DNA of 36,684 nucleotides from Methanoculleus marisnigri (GTDB lineage Archaea; Halobacteriota; Methanomicrobia; Methanomicrobiales; Methanoculleaceae): contig DASQ01000150.1 of assembly GCA_002503885.1 (NCBI GenBank), forward strand, positions 1-36,684, in the 5' to 3' direction. Positions 24,438 through 32,376 of the stretch are shown here, in pieces. How positions within the stretch are numbered: position 1 is the stretch's first letter; every line of letters starts with the position of its first letter. The translations under genes and the position numbers were made by a program. A model generated the notes under the pieces. That model ran no database searches and was not told where the DNA came from. It saw only the letters and a program-made list of their open reading frames with translations.

Positions 24438-24686
24438 TTACATAATTCCTAACCGGCTGAGGATCTCTTCAGCCGCCTTCGCATCCGCAAACGTTACAAT
24501 GGCCTTCTTCTGGCCCTTCATGGTCATCATTGTGCGAACTTCGGTCACTTCCTGCTCGAAGACCGACGCCAGTTCACGCTTGATGTCCTGCTTGGTGGCA
24601 TCCCTCTGCACGATAAACTGGAGCTTGCTCTCGCCTTCGAGCATCATCGTTGCTTTTTCAGTAACGAACGGGTGTTTGAGTTTCAT
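24438..24686 (-). CDS. rpl23: Large ribosomal subunit protein uL23
   Basis: The product is 82 residues. MKLKHPFVTEKATMMLEGESKLQFIVQRDATKQDIKRELASVFEQEVTEVRTMMTMKGQKKAIVTFADAKAAEEIL is the full archaeal uL23, a docking site for SRP and nascent-chain factors. The ATG overlaps the uL4 stop by 4 bases. Confidence 0.96.
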   Translation of the reverse strand: MKLKHPFVTEKATMMLEGESKLQFIVQRDATKQDIKRELASVFEQEVTEVRTMMTMKGQKKAIVTFADAKAAEEILSRLGIM

Positions 24687-25432
24687 GAGAACTCCTCCAG
24701 TCTCCTGATTGCAGACTCGGTCCAGATTGTCAGGCGTCCTGCCTGCGTGCCGGGTGCCAGCAGTTCGGTGTTCAACTGGTTGACCGTCACGGCATCGACA
24801 CCGGCAAGATTCCGGGCTGCCCGGAGCGGTTCGTTCCCGGTGACGATGAGAATGCTCTTGCGCTGCTTGTAGCGGCGACCACGCATGGTGCCCCGCCCTG
24901 CACGGACTTTCTTGCTCTCCTTCGCCCGCTCGACATCGGCATAGACACCGAGTGCAGAGAGCGCCGAGATGACATCGCTCGTCCGGATGATCTCTTCAAA
25001 CCGGTCCTCGAAGACCAGTGGGAGATCGCCCTCAAAGAGGTGCCCGCGTTCCCGGGCGAGATCCTGGTATGTGCTGGCTGCGACGGCGGACCGGAAGGCC
25101 TTCTGCTTCTCTTTCCGGTTGATATCCTTGACGAGGATCTTTGCGACCTTCGGGGGATGCGCTGCACGCCCGCCGGTTGCCTGTGGCACTCTGGCCACCC
25201 TGCTGCCGTTCTTTAAGCGGGGGACCTGAGCGACACCCCGACCGCTACCCCAGGAGACCGCCGAGGTGCGCATGCCTGCATAGGGGTTTGTCCCATGCGG
25301 CTGGAACCGGGTGCTCTGGAGCGCGAGGACGGCCCGCTTAATCAGGTCTGGCCTGTACTCTTCCGTAAAGATTTCCGGGAGATCGATCTCGTGAGCGATC
25401 TCACCGGTCAGTGTTCGAACCTGTGCCTTCAT
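24683..25432 (-). CDS. rpl4: Large ribosomal subunit protein uL4 (eL4-like archaeal form)
   Basis: The product is 249 residues. The N-terminal KAQVRTLTGEIAHEIDLPEIFTEEYRPDLIKRAVLALQSTRFQPHG and the exit-tunnel loop (TSAVSWGSGRGVAQVPRLKNGSRVARVPQATGGRAAHPPK) are typical. Known of the family: in some bacteria uL4 represses its own operon through the leader RNA. Whether that occurs here is unknown. Confidence 0.96.
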   Translation of the reverse strand: MKAQVRTLTGEIAHEIDLPEIFTEEYRPDLIKRAVLALQSTRFQPHGTNPYAGMRTSAVSWGSGRGVAQVPRLKNGSRVARVPQATGGRAAHPPKVAKILVKDINRKEKQKAFRSAVAASTYQDLARERGHLFEGDLPLVFEDRFEEIIRTSDVISALSALGVYADVERAKESKKVRAGRGTMRGRRYKQRKSILIVTGNEPLRAARNLAGVDAVTVNQLNTELLAPGTQAGRLTIWTESAIRRLEEFS

Positions 25433-25438
25433 CGCTGC

Positions 25439-26452
25439 TCACCCCTGCTGGCTCTGCGCGCTGACGAAACTGATCGCCGGCGTGTGGATGGTCTGTTCAC
25501 CCTGCCGTATCGCGGACCGTATCCGGATCAGCCGCTTGTTCGGTCCCGGGACGGAACCCGTGATCAGCACGTAGGGACCGCGCACAAGGCCGTAGTGCAG
25601 GAACCCGCCTGCCGGCGTTATGTCGTCGCCGTTGGTGCCGATCTTTATGATCCGCTTGTTGAACTCGGTGCGCTGCTGGTAGCCCATCTGGCCCGACTGC
25701 GGGACCTGCCACCGGACGTGGTGTGGGTGCCATGGACCGAGGGTGCCGATGTGACGCTTCTTGCCGCCGCGGGAGTGTTTCCGCTTCCGGACCTGAACAC
25801 CCCAGCGCTTGACGGGGCCCTGTGTGCCCTTACCGGTGGTGATGGCGGTCACGTCGACGAATTCGCCGACCTCGAGGTTGCCGGAGATCGTAACCTCTTT
25901 CCCGAGGATTCCAGCGGCGTAGGCGATCTGCTCGTCAAGGCTTCCGCCGGCGATCCGCATCTCCATCAGGTCGGGGACCTTCTTCGGGACACCGGTGAGT
26001 TCCATGGGCCGGGTGTAAGCAAGGGCGTAGAGTTCCGCGACCCTGCCTTCGCCGATTGCACTCTTGATGGTATCAAGGGCGGCGGCGGTGTCGTGGTTCT
26101 TCGGGACGTTGACGCGACGGGACAACTCCTCGTCGAGTTCGGTCGTCCAGGCCTCGGTCAGCGGGTGCTTTCCGTAGGTGTCTTCGCCGTATGCGCGCAC
26201 GCCTGCCACCCGCATGGGCGGAACCTCAACCACGGTCACCGGCACCATCACATCCTTACCTTCGGTGGGGCTGCTCTTGTGGTCATCGACCATGATGACA
26301 TGGGTCATCCCCACCTTGTAACCTGCGAATCCCTGCACAGCCGGGGCTCCCGTATACTCCGGCCATGAGCCGTAGCGGGGAACCGGACTCTTCGCCCGCT
26401 TTCTCGGGCTGTACGCGAGGGATCCTCTGCGTGGTCTGTTAATCTTCGGCAT
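25439..26452 (-). CDS. rpl3: Large ribosomal subunit protein uL3
   Basis: The product is 337 residues. PKINRPRRGSLAYSPRKRAKSPVPRYGSWPEY is the archaeal start; GFAGYKVGMTHVIMVDDHKSSPTEGKDVMVPVTVVEVPP and the central HSRGGKKRHIGTLGPWHPHHVRWQVPQSGQMGYQQRTEFNKRI loop approach the peptidyl transferase centre. It is the first gene of the ribosomal super-operon. No clear ribosome binding site is seen; AAGGATTGATTGAAAC precedes the ATG. Confidence 0.96.
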   Translation of the reverse strand: MPKINRPRRGSLAYSPRKRAKSPVPRYGSWPEYTGAPAVQGFAGYKVGMTHVIMVDDHKSSPTEGKDVMVPVTVVEVPPMRVAGVRAYGEDTYGKHPLTEAWTTELDEELSRRVNVPKNHDTAAALDTIKSAIGEGRVAELYALAYTRPMELTGVPKKVPDLMEMRIAGGSLDEQIAYAAGILGKEVTISGNLEVGEFVDVTAITTGKGTQGPVKRWGVQVRKRKHSRGGKKRHIGTLGPWHPHHVRWQVPQSGQMGYQQRTEFNKRIIKIGTNGDDITPAGGFLHYGLVRGPYVLITGSVPGPNKRLIRIRSAIRQGEQTIHTPAISFVSAQSQQG

Positions 26453-26633
26453 GTTTCAATCAATCCTTCGTGCATTGTAGCGTGGTGCATCGACTGCAGG
26501 TATACTGCAGAGCGATGCGTGCGCCGGACCTCGCGCCGGATCTGCCGGCACGATCGGCCTTCTAGCGAACCCATCTGGGCAGGATATCGAACACCCGGCC
26601 AAAACGCCCGGGGGTCAGGAAACAGTTGATGGA

Positions 26634-26698
26634 GGCGGCAACGTGAGAGGATCAGAGAGACATCCGTCTCTCTGCGTTTCGTCGCTCTCTTTGCCGCC
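26634..26698 (-). ncRNA. Candidate structured RNA hairpin in the uL3 leader
   Basis: Three nested stems fold a 65-base segment: GGCGGCAA (26634-26641) with TTGCCGCC (26691-26698); GAGAG (26645-26649) with CTCTC (26685-26689); and CAGAGAGAC (26653-26661) with GTCTCTCTG (26666-26674) across a 4-base loop. The total is 22 paired positions. On the minus strand it would lie about 180 bases upstream of the uL3 start. Strand, transcription and role are inferred; it could act in regulation or be processed as a separate RNA. Confidence 0.4.
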
Positions 26699-27061
26699 GT
26701 CCCGGTGTGCACCGGGTGCATTCCAATCGTCGCTAATAGATCCTGATTCTCCGACGTTTCCGGAAAGAGTGTTCCCGGAACCGGGCGCGCTGCACTGGCG
26801 TTGGCCCATCGTCTCGATCAGATCCAGCTCCTGTCATCCCGTTGTGACGAGCACAACTCCATATCGACATCGGCCCTCCATGTGGAGGGTTCGACCTTCG
26901 CTTTGTCTGGTACCTTCCGCACCCTCCGCCGCGCGTCCCTGATCGGCATATATTGCGAATCCAGAGAGATCCCGGGGATCACAGGCATTTTTGGTGCCGG
27001 CTGACTCCCGGACCCGGGCGGAATCGTGCAGAGCGGTTTCTTAAACATTACTTAAAATGAG

Positions 27062-27068
27062 ATATAAA
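27062..27068 (-). promoter_or_regulatory. Candidate TATA box for the ribosomal operon leader
   Basis: On the minus strand this reads GGTTTATATC. It would start transcription near 27038, giving a leader of about 585 bases before uL3. A second candidate, AATATATG near 26950-26957, would give about 475 bases. Confidence 0.35.
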
Positions 27069-27265
27069 CCTTGTTATCGGATTCCCGGAGAATTTGCGCA
27101 AAGCAGCTATTTGCTGCAGGCACGGCATCAGTTCACCGGACAGAGCGGTCAAGGGGATGAACGAAGGGCTGCGGCGACCCCGTCGCGGGCATGCAACCGG
27201 GAGCGATTCTCCCGCAGGGCTCCCGCTCCGGCATGGGACCTGTGCGCGCGCTCGGGGAGCCACAA

Positions 27266-27670
27266 TCATCCAAAGTACAGGTCGCCGTCTTTGTTGATAT
27301 AGATCTCAACGTCCTCGCGGATCTGCCTCCCCCTGAACCGCTCGGGGTTAGCGTCCCTGAGCCTGTTAATGAGCGATATCGTGTCGTATTTGACTTTTAA
27401 CCCCTTCTTCTCAGCTTCAGCGTAGATGATCTCGGGGGCCTTGAGCAGGTCGAGGCCGCTCTGAAGCGTACAGAGGTGCACAGCGTCGAGGGTGTAGAGG
27501 AACTCAAGCGTCTCACGCGCACGCGATATATTCTCGACAGCAGCCTTCTCGATGGTACAGACGTTTGCCTTTGAGGTATGGATAATCTCCGCAATCTGTT
27601 GCTGTGTCAGCCCTTTCTTCCGGTAGCGCAGCACTTCTTTCTGGCGATCGGTAAGCAGACCTTGTTTCAT
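27266..27670 (-). CDS. tfx: Tfx family DNA-binding transcriptional regulator
   Basis: The product is 134 residues from ATG 27670 (an upstream TTG is ignored). A helix-turn-helix with LTDRQKEVLRYRKKGLTQQQIAEIIHTSKANVCTIEKAAVENI lies at about residues 6-48. The C-terminal domain (VKYDTISLINRLRDANPERFRGRQIREDVEIYINKDGDLYFG) is the Tfx-specific part. Known of the family: Tfx of Methanothermobacter binds DNA downstream of the promoter of the molybdenum formylmethanofuran dehydrogenase operon. The gene is divergent from mtd, with 142 bases between the starts, so mtd is the natural candidate target. TATA spacing suggests a leaderless message. Confidence 0.9.
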   Translation of the reverse strand: MKQGLLTDRQKEVLRYRKKGLTQQQIAEIIHTSKANVCTIEKAAVENISRARETLEFLYTLDAVHLCTLQSGLDLLKAPEIIYAEAEKKGLKVKYDTISLINRLRDANPERFRGRQIREDVEIYINKDGDLYFG

Positions 27671-27690
27671 CAAACATATATGGACGGTGT

Positions 27691-27699
27691 AAATTTAAA
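27691..27699 (-). promoter_or_regulatory. TATA box of tfx
   Basis: AAATTTAAA on the plus strand (TTTAAATTT on the coding strand) is centred 25 bases before the ATG at 27670, so the tfx mRNA is probably leaderless. Confidence 0.5.
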
Positions 27700-27754
27700 C
27701 ACTTTCCCTTAACCCCCCTCGTCTCCGGACGGGGTTTTCGGGGCATTTCAAAAC

Positions 27755-27763
27755 GTTTATATG
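27755..27763 (+). promoter_or_regulatory. TATA box of mtd
   Basis: GTTTATATG lies 50-58 bases before the mtd start. Transcription would begin near 27786, leaving a leader of about 27 bases with a ribosome binding site (AGGTG, 27801-27805). Confidence 0.6.
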
Positions 27764-27786
27764 AGAACTTGATGATACTATCGTGT

Positions 27787-27801
27787 TCTCAAATTTTGAG
27801 A
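27787..27801 (+). promoter_or_regulatory. Perfect inverted repeat at the mtd transcription start (possible operator)
   Basis: TCTCAAA and TTTGAGA flank a single T, a perfect 7-bp inverted repeat that falls on the predicted transcription start and just ahead of the ribosome binding site. A protein bound here would block initiation. Tfx, encoded divergently next door, is the obvious candidate, but no Tfx consensus was compared. Confidence 0.45.
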
Positions 27802-27812
27802 GAGGTGTTAAA

Positions 27813-28655
27813 GTGGTTGTTAAAGTAGGAATTGCGAAACTGGGAAATATCGCCAGTGGTGTAATGGGCGAACTTCTTCTCGACGAGCGCGCTGACCGTG
27901 AGGATATCATCACCTTCATGGCGACCTCCGGTACGAAGCTGCAGCCCGAGGATATCGACCGTGTGGTCAGCAACATGAAGGCATGGGGCCCCGACTTCTG
28001 TATCGTCGTCTCCCCCAACGGCGTCCTCCCCGGACCCGTCAAGGCCCGTGAGGATCTCGCAGCGGCCGGAATCCCCTGCGTCGTCATCACCGACGATGTC
28101 ACCACCAAGAAGGAGCAGTTCGAAGCGCTCAAGGCGAGCAACTTCGGCTACATCATCATGAAGGCCGACGCCATGATCGGCGCCCGCCGTGAGTTCCTTG
28201 ACCCCATCGAGATGGCGGACTACAACGGGAACCTCGTCAAGGTGCTCGCCCTCACCGGCGCGTTCCGCAAGATGCAGATGGAACTCGACAGGGTGATCGA
28301 CCAGGTGAAGGCAGGCAAGAAGGGCGCGGACCTGGCACTGCCGAAAGTCGTCATGACCTCCGACAAGGCTGTCGAAGGCGAGTTCAGCAACCCCTACGCT
28401 CTCGCGAAGGCCCGTGCCGCCTACGAGATCGCACAGGCGGTTGCAGGCGTCAACGTCAAGGGCTGCTTCATGACGAAGGAGTGGGAGAAGTACATCCCGA
28501 TCGTCGCGAGCGCTCACGAAATGATGCGCCAGGCGATGTTCCTCTGTGAGGAGGCTCGCAACCTTGAGAAGGGAATGGACGCCGTTATCCGCAAGCCGCA
28601 CAAGAAGACCGGTGAGATCGTCTCCAAGACGACGCTCATCAGCAAGCCCGAGTAA
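27813..28655 (+). CDS. mtd: F420-dependent methylenetetrahydromethanopterin dehydrogenase
   Basis: The product is 280 residues from GTG 27813, chosen because VVKVGIAKLGNIASGVMGELLLDERADRED is the conserved Mtd start and AGGTG lies 7 bases upstream. The frame opens 30 bases earlier at GTG-like codons that would be on the untranslated leader. SPNGVLPGPVKAREDL, ADAMIGARREFLDPIEMADYNGN and WEKYIPIVASAHEMMRQAMFLCEEARNLEKGMDAVIRKPHKKTGEI fit the family. Mtd reduces methenyl-tetrahydromethanopterin with reduced F420 in CO2 reduction to methane, in the cytoplasm. Length is typical (about 276-283). A T-run follows the stop as terminator. Confidence 0.97.
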   Translation: MVVKVGIAKLGNIASGVMGELLLDERADREDIITFMATSGTKLQPEDIDRVVSNMKAWGPDFCIVVSPNGVLPGPVKAREDLAAAGIPCVVITDDVTTKKEQFEALKASNFGYIIMKADAMIGARREFLDPIEMADYNGNLVKVLALTGAFRKMQMELDRVIDQVKAGKKGADLALPKVVMTSDKAVEGEFSNPYALAKARAAYEIAQAVAGVNVKGCFMTKEWEKYIPIVASAHEMMRQAMFLCEEARNLEKGMDAVIRKPHKKTGEIVSKTTLISKPE

Positions 28656-28666
28656 ATCCAACACCA

Positions 28667-28677
28667 CTTCTTTTTTT
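28667..28677 (+). terminator. Poly-T terminator of mtd
   Basis: CTTC followed by seven T lies about 15 bases after the mtd stop. Archaeal transcription often ends at such T-runs without a hairpin. Confidence 0.5.
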
Positions 28678-28802
28678 CGCATCTTGCCAGCCGCAAGTTC
28701 GCCGACGCTGCAGCAGCAGAGAGGAGGCTGCATCTACGAGCCCTTGCCGGGTTAAAGGGGCCGGCTCACCAGAATAGAATACCGCTGGCAGGCCACGCCT
28801 CC

Positions 28803-30223
28803 TCACGGGGAGAAGACCATCATCCGCTCTTCCGTCATCTCCTCGATCGCATACCTCGGCCCTTCGCGCCCGATGCCCGACCCTCTGACCCCGCCGTACG
28901 GGGCGTGGTCCATCCGGAACCCGGAGATGTCGTTGACCACCAGGCCGCCGACCCGGAGGTCGGCGAACGCCTGCGCGATCCTCCGGGCATCGTGGGTGAA
29001 GAGGCCTGCCTGCAGCCCGTAGTCGGAGTCGTTGGCGAGTGCTATCGCCTCTTCGAAGGTATCGTAGGGGGTGACCGTCACCACCGGGGCGAAGACCTCG
29101 GTCCGGTTCACCTGCATCTCCGCCGTCGTGTCGACAAGGACCGTCGGCATAATGAGCGGACCGTCACGGGTTCCCCCGGTGAGCGCTCTGGCACCCCCCT
29201 CCACCGCTTCCTGCACCTTCGCAAACGCTGCTAGTGCGGCAACGTCCGTGATCATCGGCCCCACGTCGGTGCCGGGCTCGCGCGGGTCGCCGGTGGCGAG
29301 GGCACGGACCCGGTCGATGAGCAGCGCGAGCGCTTCCTCAAAGATGGGCCGATGGAGATAGACCCGCTGCACCGAGATGCAGGTCTGCCCTGCGTTCGAG
29401 AATCCACCGGCAACGATACGGCCGACCGCGAAGGGGATATCGGCATCAGAGTGGACGATCACGGCCGCGTTGCCGCCGAGTTCCAGTCCGACCCTCTTAC
29501 GACCGGCAATCTCCCGGAGGTGCCACCCGACAGCCGGGCTTCCGGTGAAACTCACGCAGGCCACCCGGTCGTCCCGCACCATCCGTTCAGCAAGGTCAGC
29601 GGAGCATGGGACGACGCTGATCGCCTGTGGGGGGAACCCGGCGTCAAGCACCATCTCCCCGAGCATCAGCGCGGAGATCGGGGTGGCCGACGCGGGTTTG
29701 AGGATGACGGAGTCTCCGGCGGCGATGGCCGGCCCGAGTTTATGGCAGGCAAGATTGAGCGGAAAGTTGAACGGCGTGATCGCGAGCACCGGACCGAGCG
29801 GGAACCGGCGGAGGCAGCCGACCCGCCCTTCGCCGGCCGTGTTCCAGTCGAGAGGGAGGATCGTGCCGTCGATCCTGCGCGCTTCCTCGGCGGATACCTG
29901 GATCGTCTCCCGGGCGCGCAAAACCTCATTTTCGGCGAGAAGGCGGGTCTTTCCCGCTTCGAGGGCGATCGTCCCGATAAGTTCTTCAGAACGTTCCCGG
30001 ATGAGGCCGGCAAGGGCGTAGAGGATCTCTGAGAGGCGGTGGGCCGGAAGGCGCCGGGTGAGGGAGAAACCGCTCTCTGCAGAATGGAGGGCGTCCTCAA
30101 TATCCCCGCTTCCGGCAAGGCAGACCCGGCCGACCGTCTCCCGGTGTAGGGGAACCGGACATCCAGGATCTCATTGCTTCTCCGCCAGTCTCCCCCTATC
30201 AGGAATCCGCGCGCGCTCGTCAT
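28803..30223 (-). pseudogene. Aldehyde dehydrogenase family gene broken by a single frameshift (lactaldehyde-dehydrogenase-like)
   Basis: The gene starts at ATG 30223 (MTSARGFLIGGDWRRSNEI) and after FPYTG changes frame near 30140-30150. From there the next frame continues without a gap: ETVGRVCLAGSGDIEDALHSAE, then the rest to the stop at 28803. Adding one base after ACCGGG restores a protein of about 473 residues, the normal ALDH length. The upstream part of the second frame contains a TGA, so the second part cannot start there; the first usable start in it is TTG 29921. All catalytic motifs are present: PFNFPLN, FTGSPAVGW, ELGGN with the general-base Glu, and GQTC with the nucleophile Cys. 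The family includes the NAD-dependent lactaldehyde dehydrogenase CofA of F420 synthesis. Sequencing error in a G-run and a true inactivating mutation are both possible. Confidence 0.8.
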
Positions 30224-30249
30224 GGTGAGGAGTTAACGCCGGCACGCAA

Positions 30250-31179
30250 TCAACCTTTCTCCCGAAAGAGGGCTCCCAGGGACTCGGGGAGCGTCAGGAT
30301 GACCGGCTCCAGGTGCAGCCGCTCCATGAACGCCGAGTCGCACATGGAGAGGCGGTTCGGGTTCAACCGTGCGATGAGGGAGCAGAAGACCCGGTGGCCC
30401 CGCCCCGCCGTTTTGGGGGCGTCAAAGAAGATCGAGGCGTTGAAGGCGTGCGTGCCGAGGCTCCGGTAGAAGGCGATTATTCGGAGGATCCCGTCGGCCA
30501 GCGGCTCGACATACGGCCCGAACTCGGCAAGCGTCGATACCGGGAGGACTCCCCGCACCTCTCGCTCACCGAGAGGGACGGGGGTTGCCGACCAGAAGAT
30601 CTCGTCCTCGAAGAGGAGCCTCTCAGAGCAGCGCTCGTGCTCCACAAGGTCATCCCAATACACGCGGCCGTGGTCTGCGAGGTAGCGGCGGCCGGCGGAT
30701 ATGTAGAGGTCCGCAAGGCGGGTGGGCTCCGGATCGGCGATGCCCTGCAGGTGCGGGTGGATCATGCTCGCACCGGCCGACGGGAGGTAGTTCCAGTTGA
30801 TGCTCGCGTAGCCGGAAGACCGGGCCAGGGCTTCTGCCGTGCCGGATATGGCGTCGGCAAGGCATCTCCTGTCGAACCGGCCGGCCGTGTGATCGGGCGT
30901 GATCACCGTGACCACGTGACATGCGGCGAACGGATAGAGGTTGGGGAACGTCACGCTCTCCCCGCACCGGAGACGGCTGCCGTCCTGAAACGTCGGGGTG
31001 GAGGTTTCTATGGCATCGGGGCAGAACGGACAGCCGTCACGGGATGAGGGCAGGGCAGGGGCGGCATCTATCTGCCGATCGACCCGGACGGGACTGATCC
31101 GGCACCGGATGCCGGTGAGGGACTCCCGGCGGTACTGGAGAATGCCCCGACCTGTCCGGATCTCATGGGTGGTGAACAT
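30250..31179 (-). CDS. Galactose-1-phosphate uridylyltransferase family protein (GalT/HIT superfamily)
   Basis: The product is 309 residues from ATG 31179. A CPFC zinc-type pair at Cys50 and Cys53 and HPHLQG with the His-x-His-x-Gln motif at 141-145 are the GalT active-site features; the nucleotide-binding SINWNYLPSAGASMIHPH segment precedes it. NLYPFAACHVVTVITP fits the first GalT half. Such enzymes transfer nucleotidyl groups to sugar phosphates through a His-linked intermediate. The substrate here is unknown; a UDP-hexose or NDP-sugar phosphorylase role is possible. It sits just upstream of the broken aldehyde dehydrogenase on the same strand, with 26 bases between them. Confidence 0.8.
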   Translation of the reverse strand: MFTTHEIRTGRGILQYRRESLTGIRCRISPVRVDRQIDAAPALPSSRDGCPFCPDAIETSTPTFQDGSRLRCGESVTFPNLYPFAACHVVTVITPDHTAGRFDRRCLADAISGTAEALARSSGYASINWNYLPSAGASMIHPHLQGIADPEPTRLADLYISAGRRYLADHGRVYWDDLVEHERCSERLLFEDEIFWSATPVPLGEREVRGVLPVSTLAEFGPYVEPLADGILRIIAFYRSLGTHAFNASIFFDAPKTAGRGHRVFCSLIARLNPNRLSMCDSAFMERLHLEPVILTLPESLGALFREKG

Positions 31180-31211
31180 GACCCTTTGTACTCCGGTTAG
31201 CGCGCCGACCG

Positions 31212-31218
31212 TATAAAA
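31212..31218 (-). promoter_or_regulatory. TATA box of the GalT-family gene
   Basis: On the minus strand TTTTATA is centred 36 bases before ATG 31179, which would give a leader of about 9 bases. Confidence 0.45.
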
Positions 31219-31339
31219 CCCTTTCAAAATCGCCGGGGCGAGAATCAAAGGTTTCGGAGGGGTAGGTGAAGCGTCCAGGAGAGTCGGGGATGCCTGCGGA
31301 ACCGGTCAGCATGAGCTCTTGAGCGGAGCCGTTCGGGAC

Positions 31340-31346
31340 AAAAAAA
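31340..31346 (-). terminator. Poly-T terminator of mer
   Basis: On the minus strand a run of seven T lies about 22 bases after the mer stop, and no gene lies between it and the GalT promoter. Confidence 0.5.
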
Positions 31347-31368
31347 GGTGATGAGTGTTCTCCTGGCC

Positions 31369-32361
31369 TTACACGACGTACTTGCCGAGCAGGCGGATGG
31401 AGTTGGTCATGTCGGGGCCGAGCGGCGAGCCGAAGATGATCTGGGTAACTCCAGCCTTTGTGAGGTCTTCGCACTTCTGCTTGACCATGTCGGGGGTTCC
31501 GGCAATGGTGAAGGCGTCGATCTCCGCGTCGCCGACAAGTCCGCCGACGGTCTTGAAGTCGAAGTGGTCGAGCGCTTCCTTGATCTTCGCGACGTTGGCG
31601 AGGTCGAGGTTGTGGCGCTGAAGGAGCGCGGGCGGGGAGCCTGCGGCGATGAACGCGGCCACAATCTTTGCGGCGTTCCGGGCCTTCTTCTCGCTCATGT
31701 CGATGGACATGGCGGTGTAGGCACCGACGTCGAAGGTCTTCTTGCCGGCCTTCTCCATGGCTCCCTTGATGATCGGGATGGCGATCTCGAAGTCCTTGGG
31801 GTTGGACGCGTTGATCAGGGCGCCGTCACCGATCTCGCCGGCGAGCTCGAGCACCTTGGGTCCCTGGGCACCGATGTATACCGGGATGCCCTTCTTGCCG
31901 GGCAGGTTGACACCGGTCAGCTTGGCGCCGTTGTAGTCGAAGAATTCCATGTTGCCGGACTTCTTGACCTCTTCACCAGCGAGGAGTTTCCGGATCTGCT
32001 CGACGCCTTCTCTCAGGTGGCCGACGGGCTTGACGGGGTCGATAGCAAGCTTCGGGAGGGTCGAAAGGTCACCGGGTCCGATACCGAGGACGGCACGTCC
32101 GTCGGAGATCTCGTTTAAGGTAGCCATGAAGGAGGCAATGGCTGCCGGGGTGTCGGTGAACGTGTTCATGATGCCGGGTCCCATCTTGATCGAGTCGGTG
32201 TTTGCCGCGATCATGGCGAGGGTCGGGTAGGCATGACGGTTGTTGTAGTGGTTGGTGATCCAGGCGTAGTCGATATCCTTAGACTCTGCGAGCTTGGTGA
32301 ATTTCACCACCTGCTTGACGTTGATTGCTCCGGGCACAAATTCAATTCCATATGTAGTCAA
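31369..32361 (-). CDS. mer: F420-dependent methylenetetrahydromethanopterin reductase
   Basis: The product is 330 residues from TTG 32361 or 335 from ATG 32376. TYGIEFVPGAINVKQVVKFTKLAESKDIDYAWITNHYNNRHAYPTLAMIA matches Mer of the bacterial luciferase-like F420 enzymes, and GPGIMNTFTDTPAAIASFMATLNEISDGRAVLGIGPGDLSTL is another signature. Mer reduces methylene- to methyl-tetrahydromethanopterin with reduced F420. The TTG start is favoured by GAGGTG upstream and by conserved length; the ATG lies 28 bases after the TATA box and could start a leaderless message, so the start is unresolved. A T-run follows the stop. Confidence 0.97.
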   Translation of the reverse strand: MTTYGIEFVPGAINVKQVVKFTKLAESKDIDYAWITNHYNNRHAYPTLAMIAANTDSIKMGPGIMNTFTDTPAAIASFMATLNEISDGRAVLGIGPGDLSTLPKLAIDPVKPVGHLREGVEQIRKLLAGEEVKKSGNMEFFDYNGAKLTGVNLPGKKGIPVYIGAQGPKVLELAGEIGDGALINASNPKDFEIAIPIIKGAMEKAGKKTFDVGAYTAMSIDMSEKKARNAAKIVAAFIAAGSPPALLQRHNLDLANVAKIKEALDHFDFKTVGGLVGDAEIDAFTIAGTPDMVKQKCEDLTKAGVTQIIFGSPLGPDMTNSIRLLGKYVV

Positions 32362-32376
32362 GGCTATGCACCTCAT

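Larger units (their letters stand above)
26453..27265. other. Long noncoding leader/intergenic region upstream of uL3
   Basis: About 0.8 kb lies between the uL3 start and the Tfx stop. No frame is convincing; the best is a 76-codon minus-strand frame at 26818-27048, which I do not call. Besides the large hairpin listed separately, there are short stems at 26702-26716 (CCCGGT with ACCGGG), near 26774-26785 (CCCGG with CCGGG) and near 26874-26889 (CCCTCCA with TGGAGGG, 2-base gap). Two minus-strand TATA-like elements occur at 27062-27068 and near 26950-26957. The region could be the leader of the ribosomal operon, a separate noncoding RNA, or both. Confidence 0.5.

Noticed and set aside
25295..26368. 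Long plus-strand frame (357 codons) antisense to uL3
   Set aside because: It is the shadow of uL3 in a GC-rich genome: low-complexity, Arg/Gly/Val-rich, with no domain. The same applies to other long plus-strand frames within 12000-26400.
26818..27048. 76-codon minus-strand frame upstream of uL3
   Set aside because: The product is short, with no known motif, and its ATG is only 17 bases from the TATA-like box, too near for a transcript start. Left as a possibility only.
26453..27050. SRP 7S RNA or RNase P RNA in the leader
   Set aside because: The conserved helix 8 and RNase P core sequences were looked for on both strands and not found.
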